Below, in pieces: positions 46,315-56,300 of a stretch of DNA of 64,000 bases. The position numbers and the translations under genes were made by a program. Each line of letters begins with the position of its first letter. The first letter of the stretch is position 1. Source of the stretch: Holothuria scabra (lineage: Eukaryota > Echinodermata > Holothuroidea > Aspidochirotida > Holothuriidae); NCBI GenBank assembly GCA_037179385.1, contig CM074190.1, positions 8,829,784 to 8,893,783 on the forward strand, given 5' to 3'. The notes beneath the pieces are model-generated. The model searched no databases. It was not told the DNA's origin and was given only the letters and a program-made list of their open reading frames with translations.

Positions 46315-47475
46315 CTACAATCTTGGACAAAATAATTTGTTGGGACACCCCACTAACCCTTCTATTCCAGTGTTGCTTGACCACTGTTATGCTGTTCATG
46401 GCAAAGAAACATTCTTCTTGACACAACATTGGGAGGGGAAAAGGGGGTTGCATGCTAGGCTACTTCAGTCAGTTTCATGTTAACCGACTTCAACTAAAAT
46501 TTACGGATAACATGTGAAGTGTCCCAACCGGCAACGGTTCTGTCCAAGATTGTCCGAGAATTTCGAGAAGTCAGATAGGTGCGCTGCCACCATTAAGAAG
46601 TGACGCTTTGCCTATGGTTATTTGGTTATTTTATGACAGGTAAATGATATGCTGGTCATTACATGGAAGTATTTCCTGGACTGGATTTAGCTTGTGGAGT
46701 CCTGGACCCAGATTATTTTGGACCCTTTTCACAAATGTTGGGAGGGACCTACATGAGATGACCCTGGGACTAAGCCCAAGCAAATACCACCAAAAAATGG
46801 CCTGAATACTTCAATTCTTCTGTCACATTCTTTCTTTTGAGCAAAGGGACATTAATGATATTGTCCCACTTGCTTTGCCTATTTTAATTCTGAGATGTGG
46901 TTGTGCCCGGCCTACCTGCCACCTTGACGAGGTTGGGGTGTAGGCTTAGTTAAAACCAAGTCTACCATTGGTTTGGAAAGCAACTGCTTCGGTTGAAAGA
47001 AGGCATAACAAATTTGTTACCAGTTGTAATACAACATGAAAAATACAGCCTGAGATGCAAAATTCGCTGCAAAATGTGCTCCAAACCAACCGTACCTAAC
47101 GACATGGCTGGAAAAAACCAGCAATTTGGGAATGTCATTGCAGGGAAATTTTGGCATTTGGAGGGAAATTTGACTACTTTTGTATGTACACATATGCAGT
47201 ATTTAGGAAATTTTGATTTGCTTTCTGGGAAATTTGATTTGCTTGCAGGGAAATTTATATTTTTTCCATCCCTGCCTAACGATCTACCAAAGTTATGAAA
47301 GAAAGTCTGGCTTGCAGAGTTACTTTAACAATCTTATGGTAGATCGTGGCCCCTTTTCGATAAATTTCTTGTCTCCAACTATCAGTTTGAAAAAGAATGA
47401 CTCTTCTATCCCTACTTCAACTAAAATTGACAAATAATATGTAAAGTGTCCCAACAGTTTTGTCCAAGATTGTAG
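46315..47475. mobile_element. ~1.16-kb element with 30-bp inverted ends
   Basis: The left end ctacaatcttggacaaaa then gttgggacac is inverted at the right end as gtgtcccaac then ttttgtccaagattgtag. A third copy of the right end lies inside at about 46487-46550 (gtgtcccaac, ctgtccaagattgt), preceded by the same cttcaactaaaatt. Several ggaaatttg motifs recur at 47140-47255. No transposase and no clear target duplication. Confidence 0.6.
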
Positions 47476-48129
47476 TTTACTGCTTGTTAGGAAAGTCAAG
47501 TTAGTGTAGGGTCAATACTTTTGCATAGTGCTAGGCCTGTGTCACCACCAATAGTGTATCCCACAGTCTCAGGCAAAGTGTAACTAGGTACCAAGATTTT
47601 GGGGCAACTTTACATCCAGGATGGGCAACTGATTAAAAATAATAGCTTATCGATATTGTTACATCCAGGTGAGTACTTTCATTTAAACATCAGTGTTTAG
47701 TAGAATATACAATGTTACTGCTTTTTCTCACATAGATCTCCCCAAACAAGTTAAAAGGAACAATGCCCCCCTTCCCCCTCCCTCCCCGGCATATGTGGGA
47801 AATATTCCACTTTTGTCGGGGAACCAGTTCCAACAATATGCTTCATTTTGTTTATAAGAAAGTCCCAAGTGTGCACATTTTCAAGGCTTCGATTAGTACT
47901 TGCCATGCAAGTACAATTGTCTAGTTTACAGATTGATCCAAAGTTGGAATGACTCTAGATGAAGTTCTAAAATTTTGAAGGTGGTAGACCTGTTTTGTTC
48001 CAGTTACCATATTCAATGATATGTGCATGATATCATAATCAAGCGCAATCTTTCTTGTTTCAAAATTTGCTAACCTTGGTGTGTGTGTGTGAGCCTGTAA
48101 ACGATACCTTGCTGGGTACAAGCCGCTCA

Positions 48130-48270
48130 TGAGAGCTGAAGCCCCACACGTTTTTCCTCGCTCACATGGAGCTCGTAACTGGCGTAGCTACCCGAAAAAT
48201 TTGGACACTGCAATGAGCTGTCACGTGATATGCAAGAGCCCGCCCTCGCTTGCAGCATTCACTTGCCGCA
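48130..48270. repeat. Possible third, diverged relative of the piggyBac-style MITE
   Basis: The order ggagctcgtaactggc, gtagctacccg, aatttggacac resembles gagctcgaaactgcg, agtagctacccgc and aattcggccac of the elements at 316 and 668. The ends with TTAA are missing, so this is tentative. Confidence 0.35.
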
Positions 48271-48279
48271 TGACTTAAA

Positions 48280-49420
48280 CGGCTAAAGGTGAATTCTGAC
48301 CATTTCCTCACTGGGAACAGTTCTGAGTAGCCCGTAAGGCATTGAATACGGGTATGTGCTGTGTGTGTGCATATTTTCATCTGAAATAGTCCAGAATAGA
48401 ATGTGTTCATAGCTTATGGCCTTTTCCCATTTTGTCCATTGTATTTACTACCAAGGTTGTCTTGTTGTTTCACTGAAATTGTGGCATTGTGAGCTATACA
48501 ATGTCATCATAGCCGTCTGTACCGGGGTCATCAAGTGGCTAATGCTCTTTTCCGGCCTTCATGAACCACTGAAGTGTTAAATTACATGTGCAGTGGTTCA
48601 AAGGCTGCCTTTTGTATGTGGGTTTTTCTGTCGGTCCTCTGGCTTACTTCCCACTTGGCCTAAACTTGCCATGAAAATTGGTTGCTCAGTCGTCAATGCC
48701 GATTGCACACCCTACTAAAACACCCTTAGGGATGTATCTATCCAAATTGTAGTGTCTGGTAATTGTCAGTGTCCATTAATTGTGGGAAAAGCACCTCACC
48801 CTACCCTATGGCATCTACCCCTATTTTCAGCCATTGAGTTTTCATTTTTTACCACATTTTACTTTAGGGAATGAATTTGTGGCTAGTTTTAGGTCTAATT
48901 AGAAAGATTTGTGTTGGGTGGGGAGAGGTATGTTCGCCTGGAGTGCTGGGTGTCACCACCCAGCACCACCCACTGTAGCTATATAGCTGAGTGGACCAGT
49001 TGACTACCTGACTTTGCATTTTTTTTTTTTGGCATGTGTACAGTAGTAAGTTCTGTTTATACAATAAAACAGTATGTTTCTGTGTTCTTGGCTGATTTAA
49101 CTGATGAGAATTTCAATAAAGTTTACTCTAACTGAATCTAACAGACACTTTTGATGAGAAACAGGAAAAGTGGCCTCTTACTCACCTTTGACTAAGAGGA
49201 TGTTTGCCATTTAGATACACAGTGGTTTAATGTTCTTGTGGAGTAAACACAACATAAATAGAAGTGCTTATAATCTCAGCAGGAATTTCAAATGAATGTG
49301 TGAACTCTCTTTCAGTGTGAACAGTAGGTGTGCCAAAGTGCTACACTGCATTACTTAAAAGTCCTGTCATAGCCAGAGTATTGACAGACATCATGCATAT
49401 ATATATGTTAGTATGTCAGA
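48280..49420. other. No feature recognised
   Basis: A short hairpin-like ctgggtgtcaccacccag sits near 48946, and AATAAA hexamers near 49062 and 49114 have no gene attached. Otherwise nothing was seen. Confidence 0.4.
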
Positions 49421-49424
49421 TGTT

Positions 49425-49515
49425 TTAATGGCTCAGTTCCTAACCAATTGGTTTTCCAGGTTCGCCATAGCCTTTTTCCAGTTGTGATTCACTGGCTTGT
49501 ATAACCTGTTTATGC
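49425..49515 (-). repeat. Family D SINE fragment
   Basis: It reads ggctcagttcctaaccaatt, gccatagcctttttccagt and tgtgattcactggcttgt, the middle part of the SINE body. Confidence 0.6.
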
Positions 49516-49765
49516 TGAGTATGTACACATATGTACATTGATTTTGTTGTCACTATGTACTATGTGCTCCATGTAATTCGTTGGCTACAGGTCTATTTAA
49601 GCTCACATACCATTTAAAATTCTACGCTTTACATTAATGTTCAACAAAAATGGATCTCCTTCATTTCCAATCTTGCTGTGTTCATCATATGTTCTTAATA
49701 GACAAGTATGCTCTACAGATTGTAACTCTTGGTGTATAGAGGATCTTTTGGAAATCTCATGCCTA

Positions 49766-49985
49766 AAGGTCAAGAGCAGTCACCCCAAACTTACTTTGCA
49801 GCAACAGCGTAATATCACAATTTCCTTCTTATTTCCTTGGATATTCAAGGTAAACAAAGCAGTAACTCTTAGTTAATTTCACATTTGAGGACAAAAATAG
49901 TGTCACGACTCTCAAGAGCCAATCATTAAACAGAACAGTGTCCTACACTACTTCAACAACTTGGGGGGACTGCTCTTTACTTTTA
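49766..49985. mobile_element. Family F MITE, copy
   Basis: It begins taaaggtcaagagcagtcac and ends gggggactgctctttac. The interior has ggatattcaaggtaaacaaa and ctcaagagccaatcattaaa, as in other copies. Confidence 0.65.
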
Positions 49986-49988
49986 AAG

Positions 49989-50284
49989 AGCCAAACCTCT
50001 CACTCCAAACTACAATTATGATACCAGGGTACCAAAATTCTCAATTGGCTCAGCTCTTTGAGTGACAACTAATTCAAACAATGCAGAGTGCCAAAGCTTA
50101 TATTGTACAGCATGAACAGTACTGAGAGTGTTTTGATTATATAAACTGAGCTCTTCTATACTGACCCTGAAGCAATAAACTGAGATTGTATCGAGATGAG
50201 GATGAATTTTAGACAATTGTGGGAGGGGCTTCAGTAAGAAGGTTAGGAGAATTGGTACTGTTTGGGGTGAGATAACTGGGCCTT
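49989..50284 (+). mobile_element. Family C MITE, copy 4, best preserved ends
   Basis: It runs from ccaaacctctcactccaaac to tgtttggggtgagataactg. Landmarks are aattctcaattggctcagct, caaagcttatattgtacag, gattgtatcgagatgagga and gtgggaggggcttcagtaag. It abuts family F sequence on the left and a retrotransposon 3' end on the right. Confidence 0.8.
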
Positions 50285-50301
50285 TGAAGAAGATATCATA
50301 T

Positions 50302-50412
50302 TCTGCACCTCCATTGTGGAACAATGTACTACTGAACATTGAACAAAGTAACAACTGTGGAATTTTCAAGAAAAGACTCAAAACTTACCTGTTTTTGCAA
50401 CTCCATGACTAG
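50302..50412 (+). pseudogene. C-terminal end of a non-LTR retrotransposon reverse-transcriptase ORF
   Basis: The frame reads SAPPLWNNVLLNIEQSNN, then CGIFKKRLKTYLFLQLHD and a stop. The pattern LWN-x-LP...F-KK-LKTYLF before the stop is the standard C terminus of CR1/jockey-like endonuclease-RT proteins. It is followed by a 3' UTR-like stretch to about 50490 (cgctttgaactatccttttg, gatcatatattattatg). Only this short 3' end is present, as expected from 5'-truncated insertion. The clade is not resolved. Confidence 0.75.
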
Positions 50413-50499
50413 TATAATTTGTAAGTAGTTTTGTAAAACGCTTTGAACTATCCTTTTGAGCAAGTGGATTTTATAAGATCATATATTATTATGTTATAA

Positions 50500-52097
50500 A
50501 CTGGGAAATTAAATAATACCAAGCTTACCAAAATCAGGCTGGACTGTTTGTATATGAGCAGCACGGTTGTCACCAGCCCAATTTGTGTGCCGGCTAAACT
50601 TCTGACTCAATATTTGTACCTCACCCTAAAACTCCATGGAATCCACCTCATTTTTGACCCATTGACATTTTCAGCTGTATATAAGCTAATGTCAATTCCA
50701 TTGTTTTTCAGTATGTAAGATCATTTTTGTGTTGGTCGGTAGCCTTGCATTTTAGATGTTGTACCGGTCCGCAATGTCCAGTGCCGGTTAGTCCCGACCA
50801 GCGCCGACAGGCGTGGTGACAACCCTGATGAGCAGTCTATCTTGGAGCTACCACAGACAGTATATTTCACATCCAATGAAATCCAGTGAAATCCAGTGAA
50901 AATGCAATTATTGTAGTAGACTGTAGTCACAATATTTCAGTGTATTTCATGAATGGGGTATGAGAATAATGTGGCTACTGTTCCTCCTTAGTGCTTGGTT
51001 TAGAGGCAACACTGAGGTCTTGAAATAGTATGAAATATGCTCCAAAAACAAATAAGAAAATTGTGAGATTTAGTTGTTATTTCAAAATTATTGTGGCAGG
51101 GTCCTGGTTTTGCCCTCAGAGTTACATTATGTTATGAGGGAAGTTTATATTGTTTAGTTTGAAGTGGGCTTTTTGTGAGATCAGTTATTAAATATTAGCA
51201 TACAAAGTTTTTCACCATGCACTGCTTGTTACCTTCTAACATAGTAACATGCCATTTCATTCATTTTATTCAACATGTAATTTCAGATTTGGGATGAAGC
51301 GGTCTGTGAATGCTACATTTGTTTTAAATGTCAGTGTTGAAGTTTTATCCTAAATTTCTGTGTGAATTAATTTCAGATTTGGTTAATTGCCATTTGTATG
51401 ATTGTAACCAAGCATGAAGGCACTGGTGACTATTTTGACCCTAAGCTAGTAAGTTAGATGAGATTTAATGAAACACCAACATGAATGTGTTATATAGTGT
51501 CAGTCAATTTGATAAAAATTTATTTTCCAAGTATGGTTCAATTGAAATTTGGTTTCCCTTTGGTGGTCTATTACGACAACTTCGACAAGTGGGAAAAACC
51601 GTTGGCCAGTGTTTACACTAAGGTGCGCCATTGTGCAATTCCCGCTCACAATTCACATGTCCCCCTTAGAAATGTTTGTCTACAGGAAATTAATACACTG
51701 TCCTCTATGTACAATCTGAAATTCACCCAAAACATCTTGTGAGAGGGGTGAAATTCTTGCACATATTTTTAGCCCTAGTGTTGACATTGAAATAGGCATA
51801 TTCTGTAACCCCAAGCCCACTATGAGTAGCATTGTATGTACCATATGTCAGTACATTGTTGTAGGAAATCGCCCTGTCTCACAAAGTTTGCATGAATGTA
51901 TGTACAACTCTTACCAGTACACTCGCCAAGGTCAAGTAGAGTTCATGTAGTCCACGCTCTGTTGGCAGCATGTTAAAGGCCAAAATATAGCGTGATCAGC
52001 ACTGGTACTTTACAGTTTAAATGTATAGCAAACGTTATAAGCTGATTTTTGTCTTGTGTATTTTGTAGTAAATTTTTTTCCTTTTTTTACTTCACAG
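50500..52097. other. Upstream of the FARP-like exon, no feature recognised
   Basis: A 55-bp segment at 51450-51505 repeats one at 26598-26665. A TAGTCCCGACC/GGTCGG-type GC patch lies near 50740-50815. No 5' non-coding exon could be identified. Confidence 0.4.
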
Positions 52098-52530
52098 GAG
52101 AGTATAACAGTGATATACTGACTGGAAATCTTCCGTCATGTTGCAGTCTTCTATCACTGGGTCTGCAGAGTACACATCCAACAATATGGCAAGCCCATAC
52201 ACATCTAATACTATTGGCCACCCAGGCCACATGGAACAGCACCATCCTCCACCACATGGACTCCCACAATCTCCCATGCCAGGGAATCATTCATACACAT
52301 ATGGAGCACATGTTGACTCCCATCAGATGTCAACAATGGACAGATACAGTGAGAGAGACTTGTCGTATGCAAATACTCCTTCAATTACTCCTACACATTC
52401 ATACAGCACTGCCCGTTCAGATAACACAGCCATGAGGACTGATAGTCTCTATCGATCCAGTAAGCGAGGGCGCTTGATGCCTTGTAAGGTCCAAATGTTA
52501 GACGATACAGTGATGTCAGTTGAAGTGCCA
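52098..52530 (+). CDS. First coding exon of a FARP-like FERM protein (CDS from 52138; 3' partial)
   Basis: FARP1/FARP2 are membrane-associated FERM, RhoGEF and PH domain proteins acting in Rho/Rac signalling and neurite or dendrite development. The exon runs from a pyrimidine-rich acceptor (tttttacttcacag) to a gtaagt donor. In the frame of ATG 52138 the upstream exon sequence has TAA and TGA, so this ATG is the start and the 40 bases before it are 5' UTR; at least one upstream non-coding exon must exist. It encodes 131 residues. The first ~108 form a low-complexity, Ser/Thr/His/Pro/Tyr-rich and probably disordered segment. Then RGRLMPCKVQMLDDTVMSV and EVP begin the FERM F1 lobe, matching the KVQMLDDT...FEVP start of FARP1/2, at a phase-0 junction. 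FRMD7 is the next best match; 4.1-type proteins fit less well. The following FERM exons were not found before 64000. The leader is longer than the ~40 residues in vertebrate FARP1. Confidence 0.8.
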
Positions 52531-53388
52531 GTAAGTTTCAGGGTTGTACTTCTAAAGCAACTTCATTCTTCTATTTTCATTAGATTTTCTCTTTAAGGAT
52601 TTTTTGACAGACCAGCTGAATGTCAGTCAGCACTTAGGTCACTCAAATTTTAGTGAGATTTGAATCAGTAATTGTAGTTTGAATGAGTGATTAAAAGGTT
52701 AAACAAGGATGGACTGTGCATAAGCACAGGCTAGTGCAGGATTGGAGTGTTAATGCAAGTGATGTACAAGGGCATCACCCTGGTGCATCGAGTGATAACA
52801 TAAACCCTCAAGATTGCATTATTCTGTTCTAATGCAGAGGTTCAGAGTTGTTTAGCTTTGTTCATCAATACACAATAATCTTTGCATAAAACTTATGAAA
52901 AGAGAAATTAGAATCTTATTTGTCATTAACCCCATCAACATAGGACATACCTGAGTAAAATGGAATAACCTAGTATTAGTTTACACCAGGTTATTACACT
53001 GTTACCTGACCTTTATGGACCAAAAGAAGTTGCTGATTATTGCACAGTAAGAATGAACATTGATGATAAAAATACAGTCTGGTTTGCAGGCTAGCTACTG
53101 TATTCACTAATTGGAAGTATCTTGAATATTGTTAGTTAATCTATAATGTCAAAAATGGGACACAATTTTTCATTAATTCACAAGTCTTCAGGAAGCCATC
53201 CTCAAAATTTGAAATTTGATAGGCCTAAGTCATAAAATGTTGTAGCCTAAAGTATTTATTTCCCTTGCTACTTGGTCTATTTTTGGGTGTAAAGTTATGT
53301 AGTTAAAATTTTGATAAAGGCTGTGATTATTGGTTCTGAATATCCACAATTTGTGTTCTCACTTGTGGCTTAAATGTTAGTGTCTGCT

Positions 53389-53652
53389 GAAAGGGCAAGA
53401 GCAGTCATCCCAAATTGAAGAAGTGTAGTAGACTGTTAAGTTTCATGATTGGCTGTTGGGAGTCATGTGAAAATGTTTTTCCTCTTCAGATGTGAAATTC
53501 ACCTGAAATAACTGCTTGATTTACCTTGAATATGCAATAGTAAAGTCATTAAATGTAATGAAAGATACTTTAAAGAGAAATAAGACAAAAATTGTGTTAT
53601 CTAGCTTTTTCTTCAAACTAAGTTTAGGGGGACTTCTCCTTACCTTTAAGTT
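53389..53652. mobile_element. Family F MITE, copy
   Basis: It is nearly collinear with 25677-25945: aagggcaagagcagtcatcc at the left, tttcatgattggctgttggg and ttaccttgaatatgcaatag inside, and gacttctccttacctttaag at the right. It lies in the presumed first coding intron of the FARP-like gene. Confidence 0.75.
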
Positions 53653-53659
53653 TATTTAT

Positions 53660-54635
53660 ACATATGTGTGGTTTTAAAATCATCTCATCTTGATACCATT
53701 TGTGAGAGCCTGTTTAGTTCTTTTTTGCTGGAAAAAATGTCATGTGCATCCTGAAAACTTTTTAACACTATGTACTTCTGATAGCAAAATGAAACATTTT
53801 ATTAGTGGAACTCTCTGACTTTGGGTCAAATATGTGTTAAATAGGTATAGACTTATTGCATATGGTGTTCAAGAGAAATTCTTGGAAGGCTTGGTTCCAT
53901 TTCAGTTCTTGTGTGTTCATTCATGCCAGACATTCCACACACCTTCTGATAATAACACTTTCCCATTCCTCCTACAATACTCCAATAGTGCATAGTATTG
54001 TAAATTGCTGGAGCATAAACACAGCTGCTTTAGTGTAGTTGAATAAGGAGTTCTTTTTTGATACATTGAGTCAGTGTACCTTTTAGTAAACAAACAAGTG
54101 ATAGTGTCATGAGTCAGTAGTGATTCTTGCTTTATGGAAGAATTTCCTATTGACACAGCAAACAAAAGGAGACCTTGATGATGGTGACAATTCAGAGGCA
54201 TGAAGGCATTGTTAATATGTTGCCATGGAAATGATGGATGTTAAAAATCCCTGGAATGAGGAGGTTTTATCATTAAATTGTATTCTTGAAGACATGAAGC
54301 AGTATCATTGGTGTAGTATTATGCAAGGACAGCAGTTTCATTATGAATAGAGATGTAAATCTGGATGAGCCTATTGATTAAATTTTCTGTATCACATACT
54401 GTAGGCTCACAGGTATTAGCAAGAAACTTTATTCAGGGTTCCCCACAGGTTTAATTTTTGTTTGGGTGCTCCAAAGATATATGCTGATAGTGATTGCTGT
54501 CTACAAAGAGAGTGGTGCTCTCTGTGAAAAATATTAGGCCTAGCTGAAACTGTTGATTACTTTTATCATGGTCTTTTTTTACATTTTTCAACATACCCTG
54601 ATGTTCATGCTCAAGTTATTGCTGTTTGTTTTTTT
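53660..54635. other. No feature recognised
   Basis: AT-rich intron-like sequence without repeats or exons that I can support. Confidence 0.4.
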
Positions 54636-54639
54636 TTTT

Positions 54640-55010
54640 AAAGGCAGACATCTCTAACCCCAAACTACAATTTTTGATTCCAGCCAGGAGATTGTATAAC
54701 TGTAAAGCTGATTTGTATGAATAAGTAATTGGCTAGTATGACAGTTATCCGTTTACCCATAGCTTGTTATTGCTGCATCAGTTGAGGCCTAAAGAACACT
54801 TGGTGAAAAAGATGCTAACACCGAGGTCTTTAAAACCTTGCACCCACTGAGGTTCCTAAGGTATCCTAAGGTCCTTAGTCTACAGAAATTCTACTTAAAT
54901 TCTATTTTTTGATTGACAGCAAGTTAAAAAATTCAGTGTGCTGTAGCTCAAACTACACAGCGTGTTCTGTGTACTAGTGTTAAATGATAAGTTTTTGGTC
55001 CTGTGCACTC
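54640..55010 (+). mobile_element. Family C MITE, copy 5, interrupted and truncated
   Basis: It begins ctctaaccccaaactacaat; after about 54690 unrelated sequence intervenes, and the family resumes at 54910 with gattgacagcaagttaaaaa and gctgtagctcaaactacaca. The right end is missing. Confidence 0.55.
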
Positions 55011-55567
55011 AACCTGCATTCAGCCTGTGTAGCATTTTTGTGGCTGCAGCCTCCTTTAGGCTGCCCCCCCCCAGACCCTGCTGGGGATGGTCAGAAATTC
55101 CTTTCAATGAGCCCAAAAGTTGATTGTCTTAATTTCATGGGCACTCAACACATTGGTCCATTCTTGAGGTAGAGGGTGCTCAACGACTTATTCTAGGCTA
55201 TGCTATGTTGAACGCGAAGACGTTTAAACCAAACAAAAACATGGGCTCATTACGTCTGTTAAAGCTTTTAATTTAGATGGAAGTCTTGATCATGGACAGT
55301 CTTTTTCAAACAACAACTTTCATCAAAAAGTTGATTTAAAAACATTACTCTTTTGTTAAAAAGTATCGAACTATCTTTTCCTGTGGCTGTGTGATTGGTT
55401 GTTCTTAATTAAACGATGTACTGTGTGTGTCTGTATATATGCTTGCACTGTACCACATAATACCAGGGTCCAATAACATCGATCGCAGTCGCAGTGACTC
55501 TGTGTAATGTTGTACAATGGTACAAGTGTTTGCCTGTTAAATAAACATTAACCTACAGTATACACTC

Positions 55568-55668
55568 AATTTCTTCTTGGCCTTTTGGCTAAGATTGTGT
55601 GTAGTACCTGTTCTTTTTATCCAGTCTAGAATGGAGCCATACATGACAGATCTATGGTTTGAAGGTTG
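55568..55668 (+). mobile_element. U2 snRNA-headed SINE-like repeat, copy 2, 5' part
   Basis: The head ttcttcttggccttttggct, then aagattgtgtgtagtacctg and ttctt, matches the first ~45 bases of U2 snRNA with few changes, including the GUAGUA branch-point-recognition region. The Sm site and later stems of U2 are absent. The body, atccagtctagaatggagcc and atacatgacagatct, is shared with 38650-38818. The element continues after a nested MITE at 56238. Confidence 0.8.
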
Positions 55669-56229
55669 CAGGCTTGGGGCGATTACATCTCAATGTGATC
55701 GATTACGATTGCGATTATGATTACGATTACAGCTAAAGTTGAAAGTAATTGATTATGATTACATTGCAATGTAATCATGATTGCAATTGTGATTACTTTT
55801 TTTTTCCACACAAACAATGTAGTAGGCAAAACAATCCAGTGCCCACAACTGGAAAAAAAGGCCATAGACATTGCTCTAGATAAGCCTGGACAGAACCAAG
55901 TCCTCCCAAAGTAGAGATTATTGAACTCATGCACTTCTCACTCATTTTAAGCTGGAACATCCAAGAAAGAGGGACAATTAAATTTTGTCATTCCAACAGA
56001 AGAATCAAGCACTGAAAAGATTGTTTAGTAACTTTACTTCTTTGTTCAATTCAGCTTCAATGTAATCAGAAATGAAACCATGATTGCAATTTCTTTGCCA
56101 TTGTAATCGATTATGATTGCAATTACTTTGCGATTTTTACAAAAGTAATCGATTGCGATTACAACTACTTCAAAATGTGTAATCGATTGCAATCAATTAC
56201 GATTACTGATTACGATTACCCCAAGCCTG
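55669..56229. mobile_element. 561-bp hAT-type MITE nested in the U2-headed repeat
   Basis: The inverted ends CAGGCTTGGGG / CCCCAAGCCTG are flanked by perfect 8-bp duplications GAAGGTTG (55661-55668 and 56230-56237). Both subterminal regions are arrays of gattac/gattgc hexamers (gattacgattgcgattatg). The centre contains a scrap resembling the family D SINE (ccacaactggaaaaaaaggc). No transposase is present. Confidence 0.9.
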
Positions 56230-56237
56230 GAAGGTTG

Positions 56238-56300
56238 TGAGGTTAGTCATGTGTTGTCCTTCAGTGGACTCACTAGCTGTTTCGGGAAGCAGTTTAAAGT
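56238..56300 (+). mobile_element. U2 snRNA-headed repeat, copy 2, 3' part
   Basis: Immediately after the MITE's right target duplication the body resumes as tgaggttagtcatgtgttgt, ccttcagtggactcac and ggaagcagtttaaag. This is collinear with gtgaggttggtcacatattg, tcctgcagtggac and ggaagcagtttgaag of copy 1. The exact 3' end is not defined. Confidence 0.7.

Noticed and set aside
52087..52290. ORFs on the minus strand over the FARP-like exon
   Set aside because: They are shadows of the coding exon on the other strand.
55568..55668. A functional U2 snRNA gene
   Set aside because: Only the first ~45 bases match U2; the Sm site and the later stem-loops are absent and the rest matches another repeat copy.
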